Below the pieces are notes generated by a model. That model had not been told where the DNA came from. It was given only the letters and a program-made list of their open reading frames with translations, and searched no databases. The position numbers and the translations under genes were made by a program. Of a stretch of 53,071 nt of DNA, positions 34,072-43,001 are shown in pieces (within the stretch, counting starts at the first letter, position 1; each line of letters begins with the position of its first letter). The DNA comes from Betaproteobacteria bacterium (GTDB lineage: Bacteria > Pseudomonadota > Gammaproteobacteria > Burkholderiales > Usitatibacteraceae): assembly GCA_016708825.1 (NCBI GenBank), contig JADJEZ010000017.1, positions 1 through 53,071 of the forward strand. Direction: 5' to 3'.

Positions 34072-36158
34072 ATGTCCGCACCTCCGCGACCCCGCTGGCG
34101 AACCGCCGGGCCAATGCGCATCGGCGAGTTCCAGGCCTTGCCCGCCTCCAACGAGCTTCGCGGTCCCGCGGGCGTGGTACGCCTGCGACCGCTCCTCATG
34201 GACGTGCTCCTGCGCCTGGCCGCCGACGCCGGGGAGGTGGTCGCCCGGGAGACGCTGATCGAGGACGTCTGGCCGCGCCGCATGGTGAACGACGAGGTCC
34301 TCTCGCGCGCCATCGCGGAGCTTCGCACCGCGCTGGGCGACGATCCCCGGCAGCCCCGTTACGTCGAAACGATCCCCAAGTCCGGCTACCGGCTCGTGGC
34401 GACGGTTCACGGCGCGACGGGAGCGCCGGAAATTCGGGCGCCGGCCCGTGGAAGGCTGCCCTGGCTCGCGGCGGCCGGCGTAGCACTCGCACTGCTCAGC
34501 GCGGCGGGCGTGGCGGTGGTTTCGCGCACGGACCCCGGCGAGGCGATCGCCGACCGCCTCGCGAACGCGCAACCCTTCACCGCCGACCTGCAGTTCGAAC
34601 TGAACCCGCGCTTCTCGCCCGAAGGCGGCCGCGTGGCCTTCGTGCTCGGGGAAGGGGCGAAGTCGCGCGTCATCGTCCAGCCTGCCGATGGCGGCACCCG
34701 GCGCACCGTGGGCGACGAGGAGGCGTTGCAGCTCTCGCCCGTCTTCTTCCCGGACGGGCGCCGCATCGCCTACTGGCGCCAGCGCGACGGCGACTGCGCC
34801 ATCGTCGAGCACGACCTCGATTCCGGCGCGGAGAGACCCCTGCTCGATTGCACCCTTCGCCCACGCTCGCGCTTCGACCTGTCGCCCGACGGAAAGCGCC
34901 TGGTCGTCACCGCCGCGGCGAATCCCGCCGGCCTCGTGCTCGTCGATGTCGCCACCGGGACCACCACGCCGCTCACCCGCACGGCCTCGGGCGATGGCGA
35001 CGACCTTTCGCCGCGCTTCAGCCCGGACGGGCGGCAAGTGGCGTTCTTCCGCGGCAACGAATCGCACCGCAGCCTCTGGGTGGCGCGCACGGACGAACCC
35101 GCCAGCGCCCGGCGGGCCACCGGCCTCGAGGGCCTCACCTACGGCGCAGCCTGGCTCGGTCCCGAGGGTCCGCTGGTGGTGGCCGCAGACTGGCTGGGCT
35201 TTCGCGCGCTCACCCTGCTCGACCTGCGTTCCGGGGAGGTGCGTCTCCTCGGCGCCCGGGGCGCGCGCTTCCCCGACGTGAGCCCCGCCGGCGACGTGGT
35301 CTACGAGGACGCCGCGTTCCAGGCGAACCTCTGGCTGGTGGATGCGGAAGCCGCCGGCCAGGCGCCGCGAAAGCTCTGGCCGTCGACGCGCTACACGAAC
35401 ATGCCGGCCTATTCGCCCGACGGGCGCCAAGCGGCCTTCGTGTCCAACCGCGAGGGATTCGAAGGGATCTACATCGCGCCCCTCGATGGCGAGCCGGTGC
35501 GGCTGCCGCTGCCGCGGGAGTTCCGCTACATCCGACCCCACTGGGCTCACGACGGCCGCGAGCTGTATGCGGTGCGAATTCCCGCGGCGGCTGCGAGGCC
35601 CTCCCCGCAGCACGCCGTTCGGATCACCGTGGCGGACGGTCGCGTCGAGGTGCTCGGGCAATTGGGTGCGTCGGTCAGCTCCGTCGTGCCCAGCGCCGAC
35701 GGCCGTTGGCTCTACGCGGGAGAACTCGCGGGCGAAGCGGCAAGGCTCGTGCGCGCACCCGTCGCGAACCCTGCCGCCCTGGAACGCCTGGCGTTGCCTC
35801 CCGTCGCGGAGTTCCAGTTGAACGCCACGCACCTCGTCTTCACCCGCCCCGGAATCGCGGGCGCCACGCGCTGCCGTCTCGAGGACCTCGCCTGCAAGCC
35901 GCTCGCCATCGCGCTCGACGACACGAACCGATACGACTGGGTGCTCGGCGCCGACGCGATCTACTTTCCGGAGGGCGAGCGCGGACGGCGGCAACTGGCC
36001 CGGTTCGACCTGGAGCAGGGGCGCATCGCCTGGCGCCGCGACTTCCGCCCACCGCCGCGGGCCTGGCCATCGCACCGAGCCCGGACGGAAAGCACCTGCT
36101 GATATCCCGGGAAGACCGGCCGGCCATAGACCTGATGATCGCCCGCGCAGCCCGCTGA
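34072..36158 (+). CDS. CadC/ToxR-like membrane regulator with TolB-like propeller, frameshifted near its end
   Basis: The N-terminal ~100 residues are an OmpR-type winged helix (VARETLIEDVWPRRMVNDEVLSRAI, RYVETIPKSGYRLVA). One membrane segment follows near residues 125-145 (WLAAAGVALALLSAAGVAV). The remainder is a periplasmic TolB/WD40-like propeller with repeated FSPDGRQVAF-type strands. This is the CadC-like one-component layout: cytoplasmic DNA binding and periplasmic sensing. At about 36055 the frame breaks in CGCCCACCGCCGCGGG; one more C continues into APSPDGKHLLISRED to 36158. The start may be ATG 34072 or 34114. The target is unknown; fba and the divergent secreted proteins are nearby candidates. 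Confidence 0.82.
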
Positions 36159-36247
36159 CCCACCCCGGGCAGGGCCCTTCGAAGGGGTACTCCCTCCGCG
36201 CATCCGGGTGATCCCTTCCGGGCAATCGCGCCGGGTATCCCGCACTG

Positions 36248-36253
36248 CTAAAA
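36248..36253 (+). promoter_or_regulatory. -10-like element upstream of fba
   Basis: TAAAAT in the context GCTAAAAT, matching the GCTAAAAT in front of gap. It lies 68 bases before the fba region's ribosome site. No -35 is convincing. The 163-base gap before fba otherwise shows nothing else I can name. Confidence 0.45.
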
Positions 36254-36321
36254 TTCATGTCTCCCCCGTCCCATCCCATCCCCGTCCGCCGCCCGGCGGG
36301 CGCCAGCCTCCCGGAGGAACC

Positions 36322-37386
36322 ATGGCACTCGTATCGATGCGTCAGCTTCTGGACCACGCGGCCGAGCACGGCTACGGCTTGCCCGCCTTCAACGTGAACA
36401 ATCTCGAGCAGGTGCAGGCGATCATGGAAGCCGCGGCCGAGACCGACAGCCCGGTGATCATGCAGGCCTCGGCCGGGGCCCGGAAGTACGCGGGCGAGAC
36501 CTTCCTCAAGTACCTGATCGAGGCCGCGGTCGCGACCTATCCGAAGACGCCGGTCGCGATGCACCAGGACCACGGCCAGTCGCCCGCCGTGTGCGAGGGC
36601 GCGATCAAGCTGGGGTTCTCGAGCGTCATGATGGACGGCTCGCTCCAGGCCGACGGCAAGACCATCGCCAGCTACGAGTACAACGTCGACGTCACCAAGC
36701 AGGTGGTCGACATGGCGCACCGCCTGGGCGTCTCCGTCGAGGGCGAGCTGGGCTGCCTGGGTTCGCTCGAGACTATGGAGGGCGACAAGGAGGACGGCCA
36801 CGGCGCCGAGGGCAAGATGACCCGCGAGATGCTGCTGACCGACCCCGAGCAGGCCGCCGACTTCGTGAAGAAGACCGGCGTCGACGCGCTCGCCATCGCC
36901 ATCGGCACGTCCCACGGCGCCTACAAGTTCACCCGCAAGCCCACCGGCGACATCCTCGCCATCGACCGCATCAAGGCGATCCACGCGCGCATCCCCAACA
37001 CGCACCTGGTGATGCACGGCTCCTCGTCGGTGCCGCAGGAACTGCTCGAGATCATCCGCGAGAACGGCGGCGAGATGAAGGAGACCTACGGCGTGCCCGT
37101 CGAGGAGATCCAGGAGGGCATCAAGCACGGCGTGCGCAAGGTGAACATCGACACCGACATCCGCCTCGCGATGACGGCGGCCGTGCGCAAGTTCCTCAAC
37201 GCGAACAAGAGCGCCTTCGACCCGCGCGATTTCCTGAAGCCCGCCCGCGCGGCGGCGAAGGAGATCTGCAAGGAGCGCTACCAGCAGTTCGGTTGCGCCG
37301 GGCAGGGCTCGAAGCTGGCACCCGTCACCCTCGAGAAGATGGCGGCGCGCTACGCGAAGGGGGAACTCAAGGCCGTCGTCGTCTGA
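36322..37386 (+). CDS. fba: class II fructose-bisphosphate aldolase
   Basis: Zn-dependent aldolase joining DHAP and glyceraldehyde 3-phosphate; in the Calvin cycle it also makes sedoheptulose bisphosphate. It has 354 residues of the CbbA-type subgroup. Zinc-binding histidines lie in MHQDHGQSP, TSHGAYKF and VMHGSSSVP, with EGELGCLGSLE in the active site. ATG 36322 has GGAGG five bases upstream. It is separated from the main cbb cluster by the secreted proteins and the membrane regulator, and is followed five bases later by purC. Confidence 0.96.
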   Translation: MALVSMRQLLDHAAEHGYGLPAFNVNNLEQVQAIMEAAAETDSPVIMQASAGARKYAGETFLKYLIEAAVATYPKTPVAMHQDHGQSPAVCEGAIKLGFSSVMMDGSLQADGKTIASYEYNVDVTKQVVDMAHRLGVSVEGELGCLGSLETMEGDKEDGHGAEGKMTREMLLTDPEQAADFVKKTGVDALAIAIGTSHGAYKFTRKPTGDILAIDRIKAIHARIPNTHLVMHGSSSVPQELLEIIRENGGEMKETYGVPVEEIQEGIKHGVRKVNIDTDIRLAMTAAVRKFLNANKSAFDPRDFLKPARAAAKEICKERYQQFGCAGQGSKLAPVTLEKMAARYAKGELKAVVV

Positions 37387-37391
37387 CCGCC

Positions 37392-38267
37392 ATGGACCTC
37401 TACGAGTCGAGCCTCGAGTCGCTGCCCCTCGTGGCGCGCGGCAAGGTGCGAGACATCTACGCGGTGGGTGAGGACAAGCTTCTGCTGGTGGCGAGCGACC
37501 TGCTCTCCGCCTACGACGTGGTGATGCCCACGCCTATCCCGGAGAAGGGCCGCGTCCTCACGGAGGTGGCCAACTTCTGGTTCGCGAAGCTCGCCGCCAT
37601 CGTGCCGAACCACCTCACGGGCATCGACCCCGAAAGCGTGGTCTCCCCGGGAGAACGCGAGCAGGTGCGCGGGCGCTCCATCGTCGTCAAGAAGCTCGCA
37701 CCGCTTCCGGTGGAGGCGGTCGTGCGCGGCTACCTCGAAGGTTCCGGCTGGAAGGAGTACCGGGAATCGCAGAGCGTGTGCGGCATCGCGCTGCCGCCGG
37801 GGCTCGAGCGCGCCTCGAAGCTCCCGCAGCCCATCTTCACGCCGGCCACCAAGGCCGAGGCGGGAATGCACGACGAGAACATTCCCTTCGAGCGCATGGT
37901 GGAGATCGTGGGCGAGGCGAGGGCGAAGGAGGTTCGCGACGTCGCGGTCCGGCTCTACACGGCGGCGGCTGAGTTCGCGCTCACCAAGGGCATCATCATC
38001 GCCGACACCAAGTTCGAGTTCGGCGTGGACGCGGCCGGAAAGCTTCATCTCATCGACGAGGCGCTCACGCCGGATTCCTCGCGCTTCTGGCCGCTCGCAA
38101 GCTACAAGGTGGGCGAGAGCCCCGAGAGCTTCGACAAGCAGTACATCCGCAACTGGCTCGACTCGATCGGCTTTGCGCGGAAACCCCCGGCGCCGCCCGT
38201 GCCGGCGGAGGTGGCGATGAAGACCTCGCAGAAGTACCAGGAAGCCCTCAAGCGCCTGGCGGCATGA
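37392..38267 (+). CDS. purC: phosphoribosylaminoimidazole-succinocarboxamide synthase (SAICAR synthetase)
   Basis: ATP-dependent ligation of aspartate to CAIR in purine synthesis. It has 291 residues, the longer form. The N-terminal RGKVRDIYAVGEDKLLLVASDLLSAYD, VVRGYLEGSGWKEY and KFEFGVDAAGKLHLIDEALTPDSSRFW are diagnostic. It begins five bases after fba, a neighbour order seen in other betaproteobacteria, although purE and purK are not here. Its stop overlaps the HAD gene start as ATGA. Confidence 0.96.
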   Translation: MDLYESSLESLPLVARGKVRDIYAVGEDKLLLVASDLLSAYDVVMPTPIPEKGRVLTEVANFWFAKLAAIVPNHLTGIDPESVVSPGEREQVRGRSIVVKKLAPLPVEAVVRGYLEGSGWKEYRESQSVCGIALPPGLERASKLPQPIFTPATKAEAGMHDENIPFERMVEIVGEARAKEVRDVAVRLYTAAAEFALTKGIIIADTKFEFGVDAAGKLHLIDEALTPDSSRFWPLASYKVGESPESFDKQYIRNWLDSIGFARKPPAPPVPAEVAMKTSQKYQEALKRLAA

Positions 38268-38866
38268 AACGCGCGGTGCTCCTCGACATGGGGGGCGTGC
38301 TCGTGGAGCTGGGCGGCGAGCAGCACTTCCTCGAGATGATCGGTGGCGACATCGAAGCCGAGGAGATGTGGCGCCGCTGGCTGGCCTCGCCGGCCGTGCG
38401 CGCCCACGAGACGGGGCGGCTCGACAGCGGGGCATTCGCGCGGGAAGCGGTGCGCGAGTTCGGCCTGCGGGTCACGCCGGAGGAGTTCCTCGACCACTTC
38501 TCGAGCTGGCTCGTGGGGCCCTACGAGGGCGCCCACGATCTCCTGGACGAACTCGCCGCGCGACACCGGACCGCGATCCTCACCAACATCAGCGCGGTGC
38601 ACTGGCCCGTCGTCGAATCCTACGGCCTCTTCGAGAAGGTACGGCACGTGGTCGCCTCATACCGCGTCGGCGCCATCAAGCCCGACCGCGACTTCTTCGA
38701 GATCGCGCTCGCCGAAACGGGAGCGGAGGCGGCCGATGCCGTCTTCCTGGACGACAACATCGTCAACGTCGAGGGCGCACGGGCCTGCGGGATCGAGGCG
38801 CATCTCGTGCGCGGGCTCGCGGAAACGCGAAGCAGGCTGGCCGAGCTGGGACTGCTGCCGGCCTGA
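38264..38866 (+). CDS. HAD-superfamily hydrolase
   Basis: A 200-residue cytosolic phosphatase-like protein. HAD motif I is LLDMGGVLVEL, in which the second Asp of the usual DxD is replaced by Gly, motif II is ILTNIS, the motif III Lys is in AIKPDRDFF and motif IV is FLDDNIVNVEGA. The DMGGVL form occurs in the epoxide hydrolase-like N-terminal phosphatase/YihX group. The ATGA overlap with purC suggests co-translation. The substrate is unknown. Confidence 0.88.
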   Translation: MKRAVLLDMGGVLVELGGEQHFLEMIGGDIEAEEMWRRWLASPAVRAHETGRLDSGAFAREAVREFGLRVTPEEFLDHFSSWLVGPYEGAHDLLDELAARHRTAILTNISAVHWPVVESYGLFEKVRHVVASYRVGAIKPDRDFFEIALAETGAEAADAVFLDDNIVNVEGARACGIEAHLVRGLAETRSRLAELGLLPA

Positions 38867-38870
38867 TCGG

Positions 38871-39614
38871 CTAGCGCAGGACCTCGGAGAGCCAGGCGTC
38901 GAGGGTGCGCGAGAGCTCTTCTTCCTTGCCCGCGTAGAAGTGGTCCGCCCCGGCGATCATCGCCTGCCGTGACCCTTCCGGAGCGGTGGCGAGCGTGACG
39001 CGGCGGCGCCACGCGGCACTCACCGACGGCTCGAGGTCGTTTTCCCCGTAGACGTCGAGGATCGGCCGGGGGCTGAACCAGGTCGCGAGGCTGTAGCCGC
39101 CGGTGAGGCCAAGGCAGGCCCACGCGACGAAGGGCGAATCGGCTGTCGTGTCGAAGTACTCGTTGGCCATCCACGATCCCAGGCTGTGCGAGACGAGGGC
39201 AGGCCTTTTTCCGCTCTGGCCCGCGAGCCACGCACCCGCCCTCGCGATGCGGTCGATCGCCTCGGGGAAGAGCTTCGGGTAGTACGCCTCCGAGCGCGCG
39301 TCCGAAGCCTGCACCGGCATCTGGATCGAAAGCGTGGTCCAGCCGAGGTCCGTGAGCCGCGTGCGCAGGGCCCCGATCACGCCGTGGTCGGGATGCACGC
39401 CGATGCCGTGCACGATGACCACGGCGCCCCTCGGCTTCGCGGCCGGCGCGTGGATCGCGAGGAACTTGCGGCCCGAGGTGGTCTCGAGCCATACCGCGTC
39501 GCCGACCACCAGCGTGGGGACGACCTCGTCGGCCCAGCGCCTTTCGCGGGCGTAATCCTGGGCGGCGGCGGGGAGCACGACGATTGCGAGCAGCAATGCA
39601 AGGCGGGAAATCAT
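38871..39614 (-). CDS. secreted alpha/beta hydrolase (DUF3530-like)
   Basis: A 247-residue protein from ATG 39614, with a signal peptide of about 18 residues ending LPAAA. The alpha/beta-hydrolase core shows VVIVHGIGVHPDHG (oxyanion side), the nucleophile elbow LVSHSLGSW, an Asp in ILDVYGENDLE and a late His in AGADHFYAG. That set makes a complete Ser-Asp-His triad likely. The general form resembles DUF3530 proteins. Its substrate is unknown. It converges on the HAD gene with four bases between them. Confidence 0.82.
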   Translation of the reverse strand: MISRLALLLAIVVLPAAAQDYARERRWADEVVPTLVVGDAVWLETTSGRKFLAIHAPAAKPRGAVVIVHGIGVHPDHGVIGALRTRLTDLGWTTLSIQMPVQASDARSEAYYPKLFPEAIDRIARAGAWLAGQSGKRPALVSHSLGSWMANEYFDTTADSPFVAWACLGLTGGYSLATWFSPRPILDVYGENDLEPSVSAAWRRRVTLATAPEGSRQAMIAGADHFYAGKEEELSRTLDAWLSEVLR

Positions 39615-39663
39615 GGGTGAAAGAATACCTGCTCCCCCGCCTGGATGCGTGCCAGATGTTTCA

Positions 39664-40683
39664 TCAGCTGCCCCGGAGCACGCGCGGCGGGCGTCCCTCT
39701 GGCCCGTCCCGTCGTGCCGGATGCGTGATCTCGTGAACTTCCTTGAGTTTCGCGATCGAGACCCGCGTGTAGACCTGCGTGGTGCCAAGGTCTGCGTGAC
39801 CAAGCATCACCTGGATGAAGCGGATATCGGCGCCATTCTCCAGCATGTGCGTCGCACACGCGTGGCGGAATACGTGGCAGGCCCCGGGGGCCGCGAAGCG
39901 GGCATTCACGAGGTAGCGCTTCACCAGGTCTCCCAGGCGGTTCTTGCCGAAGGGCTCTCCATAGTCCGTGAGAAAGAGCGCCCCGCCGGGAACCGGGCCG
40001 ACCAGCCGCGGGCGAACGTCCACGAGATAGGCCGAAACCCAACGCGCCGCGCGGCCGCCCAGCGGCACCACACGGTCGCGCCCGCCCTTGCCGCCCCGCA
40101 CCCTGGCGAGCCCGCCCAGCAGGTCGAGGTCGAACTCCTGGAGCCTGACGAGCTCCATGCGCCGAATCGCCGTCGAGTACAGCACCTCGAGAATGGCCCG
40201 GTCCCGGACTCCCGAAGGCGTGGCGACGTCGGGCTGGGCGAGGATGCGCTGCACGTCCGGCACCGAAGGCACCCAACGTGGCAAACGGCGCGGCAACCGG
40301 GGGAGTTCAAGATCTCGCGACGGGTCGTCCGGCAACAGGTTTTCGCGGACGAGCCATTTGCAGTAGGCACGCACCGGGTGCAGGCGCGTGGCCCGCGTGG
40401 AAAGCGCCAACGGTTCCCCGCTCTTTTTCCGGTAGAAAGTCAGATGCAACTGGTACGCCTCGAGCGCTCGCCTTGTAAGGGACGATGGCTCGGTGATCGA
40501 CTTCGAGTCACACCAGCGAATGAACCCGTCGAGCGCGGCGCGGCGGATGTTCGCCGTCTGGTCCGCTAGCCCGATGGCAACCGTCCAATCGACGAAACGG
40601 TCCTTAAGTGCGTGCAGCGGATTTTCCTCGGAGGGATCCGGCAGCGATATACGCCGTGGCACAATGCGTTTCGGTCTGAGCAT
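39664..40683 (-). CDS. XerC/XerD-like tyrosine recombinase
   Basis: Site-specific recombinase of 339 residues from ATG 40683 (AAAGG upstream); a GTG at 40698 is an alternative. The N-terminal SAM-like DNA-binding part is followed by the catalytic set: Arg in YSTAIRRMELVRL, Lys in RGGKGGRDRVVPL, the His-x-x-Arg box in CHVFRHACATHML, the second His in MLGHADLGTTQ, and the nucleophile Tyr in VYTRVSIAKLKE. It is not IntI: I see no extra integron-specific patch. It sits exactly at the edge of the Rhs cassette array, pointing away from it. Whether it moved the array in or acts within it is unknown. Confidence 0.92.
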   Translation of the reverse strand: MLRPKRIVPRRISLPDPSEENPLHALKDRFVDWTVAIGLADQTANIRRAALDGFIRWCDSKSITEPSSLTRRALEAYQLHLTFYRKKSGEPLALSTRATRLHPVRAYCKWLVRENLLPDDPSRDLELPRLPRRLPRWVPSVPDVQRILAQPDVATPSGVRDRAILEVLYSTAIRRMELVRLQEFDLDLLGGLARVRGGKGGRDRVVPLGGRAARWVSAYLVDVRPRLVGPVPGGALFLTDYGEPFGKNRLGDLVKRYLVNARFAAPGACHVFRHACATHMLENGADIRFIQVMLGHADLGTTQVYTRVSIAKLKEVHEITHPARRDGPEGRPPRVLRGS

Positions 40684-40736
40684 GACCTTTTGACGCACTT
40701 CCTACCGGCTTTGGATTCGACGGGGCGGGGTATCGA

Positions 40737-41177
40737 ATGACGGGGGGGAACGCTGAACATTACAACTACTTCCGCGATTACGACCCGGCGATCGGGAGGT
40801 ATGTTCAGAGCGATCCAATTGGGTTGAGGGGCGGATTGAACACTTACGGCTACGTTTCAGGCAATCCGGAAACGCGGGTCGATCCCAAGGGCCTTGCGTT
40901 AAGCGCGTGGTGTTTCGTCGATTCAAAGATGTGGGATTGTTACGATCCGGAAAAACCGCCGGTCCCGCAGCCTGATTGGCTCCCAAGCCAATACCAGGAA
41001 AAATTCCAGAATGCATGCGGAGTGCTTCTCGAAGCGAGCCTTGTGTGCGCAATTACTTGGGGGTCGGGGTTCCAGGCAGGGCCTGTATGCCAAGTGGGAG
41101 TCTTGGCAATCTGCCGGAACAAGTGCTATCCGCCCTGTGACCCCGGAGTTGGAATAGGAGACGTCACCGCGCCATGA
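40737..41177 (+). CDS. Rhs tip cassette 1: tip plus Cys-rich tail of unknown activity
   Basis: 146 residues from ATG 40737, one of the few cassettes with a plausible start of its own (GGGGCGGGG upstream). Residues ~8-60 are the Rhs tip (HYNYFRDYDPAIGRYVQSDP, DPKGL). The ~90-residue tail has eight cysteines and a hydrophobic stretch (ACGVLLEASLVCAITWG), which would suit a membrane-active toxin, but I recognise no toxin family. The stop overlaps the next gene as ATGA, the usual arrangement of toxin and immunity gene. Confidence 0.75.
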   Translation: MTGGNAEHYNYFRDYDPAIGRYVQSDPIGLRGGLNTYGYVSGNPETRVDPKGLALSAWCFVDSKMWDCYDPEKPPVPQPDWLPSQYQEKFQNACGVLLEASLVCAITWGSGFQAGPVCQVGVLAICRNKCYPPCDPGVGIGDVTAP

Positions 41178-41485
41178 AGATCACTAAGCCAATCTGTCCG
41201 GCCTGTGAGAAGACTATCTTCTTCTTGGAGATTGAGAAGGACTTTTCCTGTCCACACTGCGGCCGACGGCTCAAGTCTTCGGGACAGGAGAACATCTTGA
41301 TTTTTGAGGTCGTAGCGTTTTTTGTCCTCGGTGCCCCATTGGCCATCTTTTTCAGCTTGGAGCTTTATCTCGGTGTTGTGGCGGTCCTGGTAGTTTGGGT
41401 TGGCATGGAGTTTGTCGTAAGGAACTCGATGCTTCGCCTAAGCATGGACAGCGATGATGCTTCCAACCCGGCGAATTTGAGCTAG
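41174..41485 (+). CDS. putative immunity protein 1: zinc ribbon plus membrane segments
   Basis: 103 residues. An N-terminal zinc-ribbon has two CxxC pairs (CPACEK and CPHCGRR), followed by two hydrophobic segments around residues 43-80. Membrane location suits a toxin with a hydrophobic tail. It is ATGA-coupled to cassette 1 and lies directly before the next tip, 26 bases downstream. The DNA is clearly richer in A and T than the housekeeping genes. Immunity function is inferred from position. Confidence 0.65.
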   Translation: MKITKPICPACEKTIFFLEIEKDFSCPHCGRRLKSSGQENILIFEVVAFFVLGAPLAIFFSLELYLGVVAVLVVWVGMEFVVRNSMLRLSMDSDDASNPANLS

Positions 41486-41510
41486 TCGACGTTCGGGAGA
41501 TCTAGCAAGA

Positions 41511-42086
41511 CACTACAACTACTTCCGCGATTACGACCCAGCCACTGCCAGGTATGTCCAGAGTGACCCAATCGATTTGGTCGGGGGGTTGAACACGTAT
41601 GGTTACGTTCTGAGCAATCCGCTGGTTCTTATTGATCCGACGGGACTGATTGTCGATTTCGGTCGGCAAATGGATTTCGGGGTTGGCTTCGCCGTGCCGA
41701 TTATTGGGCGTGCTTTGGGCTTCGGCGCTGGGGCCGGCGTCACATTCAGGCAGTGCTGCAAGGATGGAGATGTCTATAACGAGGCATTCGCCTCCGCCCG
41801 CTTCGGTGTCTCTGTTGGTGCCTCAGGTCAGATGAGTAGTAGCGGCAGGGGTACGTTCGGGGTGGGAAGGATCGGAAAAATGCCAACCTGTCTTGCCGGA
41901 GACGAGACCAACTTCCTCAATGGTCTAGATTTTCAATTCGGCCCTGTCAGCCTTCGCATAAGAAAAGGTACGTTGGAGGGCGGTATTGGCCCAGGCGGAG
42001 GAGCCTCAGGAACATTCAATCTCGGCGAGAAGAAATGGAGCCTTGGTAAGCAGAATACCGGCAAGAAATGCGACTGCCCGACATGA
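41511..42086 (+). CDS. Rhs tip cassette 2: tip plus Gly-rich tail, no ATG start
   Basis: The open frame runs from the tip (HYNYFRDYDPATARYVQSDP) to 42086. Upstream the frame is open only to a stop at 41478-41480 and has no ATG, so it cannot be expressed without joining an rhs gene; a TTG at 41577 is unconvincing. The ~140-residue tail is glycine-rich and predicted mainly beta (FGVGFAVPIIGRALGFGAGAG), with CC and CDC pairs. No toxin family is recognised. It ends in an ATGA overlap with a four-segment membrane protein, pointing to a membrane or envelope target. Confidence 0.7.
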   Translation, partial: HYNYFRDYDPATARYVQSDPIDLVGGLNTYGYVLSNPLVLIDPTGLIVDFGRQMDFGVGFAVPIIGRALGFGAGAGVTFRQCCKDGDVYNEAFASARFGVSVGASGQMSSSGRGTFGVGRIGKMPTCLAGDETNFLNGLDFQFGPVSLRIRKGTLEGGIGPGGGASGTFNLGEKKWSLGKQNTGKKCDCPT

Positions 42087-42478
42087 TTACGACTTACCTC
42101 TTCTTCGGTTCAATTGTCGCCGCGATCACATTGATAGGGTTCTCGGCTTGGTTGGCATCCCGTACCGCCTACATCGGAATACTGGCATTGCTCGCGATCG
42201 CGTTTATCCTGGCTGAGCTGCGCGATGAAGCGCGGCCTGCGAGCGCTGTAGGCATTGGGCTAAGCCTGGTCATCTTCGGAGCGTTTGCTTACTTTGTGAG
42301 CGTTCAATACCTAATGCGCCGCAAGGTAACCGACGTCCCGACGCGACACGAGTTTCGCGAGGCGATGGTCAGTTCAAATCAGTTCACAGGGCTTGTGAAG
42401 GCGATCTACCACCTGCCCGTCGCACTGCTCTTAGTCGGGATTTTTGTTGCCATCCTAGGCGCTCTGCAATCAAAGTAA
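42083..42478 (+). CDS. putative immunity protein 2: polytopic membrane protein
   Basis: 131 residues from ATG 42083, chosen because it forms ATGA with the cassette 2 stop. Four hydrophobic segments are visible: YLFFGSIVAAITLIGFSAWL, TAYIGILALLAIAFILA, AVGIGLSLVIFGAFAYFV and a C-terminal LLLVGIFVAILGAL. An inner-membrane immunity protein is the likely role. The next tip begins on the very next base after its TAA stop. No homologue is recognised. Confidence 0.68.
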   Translation: MITTYLFFGSIVAAITLIGFSAWLASRTAYIGILALLAIAFILAELRDEARPASAVGIGLSLVIFGAFAYFVSVQYLMRRKVTDVPTRHEFREAMVSSNQFTGLVKAIYHLPVALLLVGIFVAILGALQSK

Positions 42479-42997
42479 GCCTTCAACCTGCGGTTTCCGG
42501 GGCAGTACTACGACCAGGAGACAGGCTTGCACTACAACTACTTCCGCGATTACGACCCGGCGGTCGGGAGGTATGTGCAGAGTGATCCGATCCTTGGGTA
42601 TGGAGCGTCGCCAGAATTCGGCCCCGGGTTCCTCCGCTACCTTGTCAATACCTTTCCGCAGGTTCTCGCGACCTACTCCTACGCGGTCAGCAACCCTCTG
42701 AGATTCGATGATCCGACGGGCCTCAATCCTTGGGATTGGATCAAGTGCATGTATTTCACGCGCCGGATCGGTGAGGGCATGAAAGAGTGCGAAAAGGAGT
42801 GTCCGAAAACCGCCCCAATCGAGGACTGGATGAAGTTCGTCCAGAAATATGGAAAGGGCCCCGGTCTTAGAAGCGATCCCGATATTGACTGTGCTTGTAC
42901 AAAGGCTGGTGACGATGTCTGTTCGAAGTGGCTTTCCTCATGTTCCAGCGCGCCATACGGCGGCTGGCGCGGGCCTCGACCATCTGGTGGGAGGTAG
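42479..42997 (+). CDS. Rhs tip cassette 3: extended tip plus Cys-rich tail
   Basis: This copy carries the longer tip, AFNLRFPGQYYDQETGL then HYNYFRDYDP, starting exactly after the stop of immunity gene 2. The middle of the tip is atypical: SDPILGYGASPEFGPG replaces the usual GLxxGLNTYGYV. The tail of ~95 residues has eight to nine cysteines (KECEKECPK, DIDCACTK, DDVCSKW) and no recognised fold. There is no start codon before the tip, so it is probably silent in place. The immunity candidate starts five bases after its stop. Confidence 0.72.
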   Translation, partial: AFNLRFPGQYYDQETGLHYNYFRDYDPAVGRYVQSDPILGYGASPEFGPGFLRYLVNTFPQVLATYSYAVSNPLRFDDPTGLNPWDWIKCMYFTRRIGEGMKECEKECPKTAPIEDWMKFVQKYGKGPGLRSDPDIDCACTKAGDDVCSKWLSSCSSAPYGGWRGPRPSGGR

Positions 42998-43001
42998 CGG
43001 A

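Noticed and set aside
32161..37128. One 1655-codon minus-strand frame running from fba into the propeller protein
   Set aside because: Its upstream two thirds are antisense to fba and the membrane regulator; the real gene begins at the ATG at 33933 with a signal peptide.
39664..40683. Integron integrase IntI paired with the attC-like site
   Set aside because: The recombinase matches XerC/D-like enzymes and lacks the extra IntI segment; it also lies more than 8 kb from the single attC-like hairpin.
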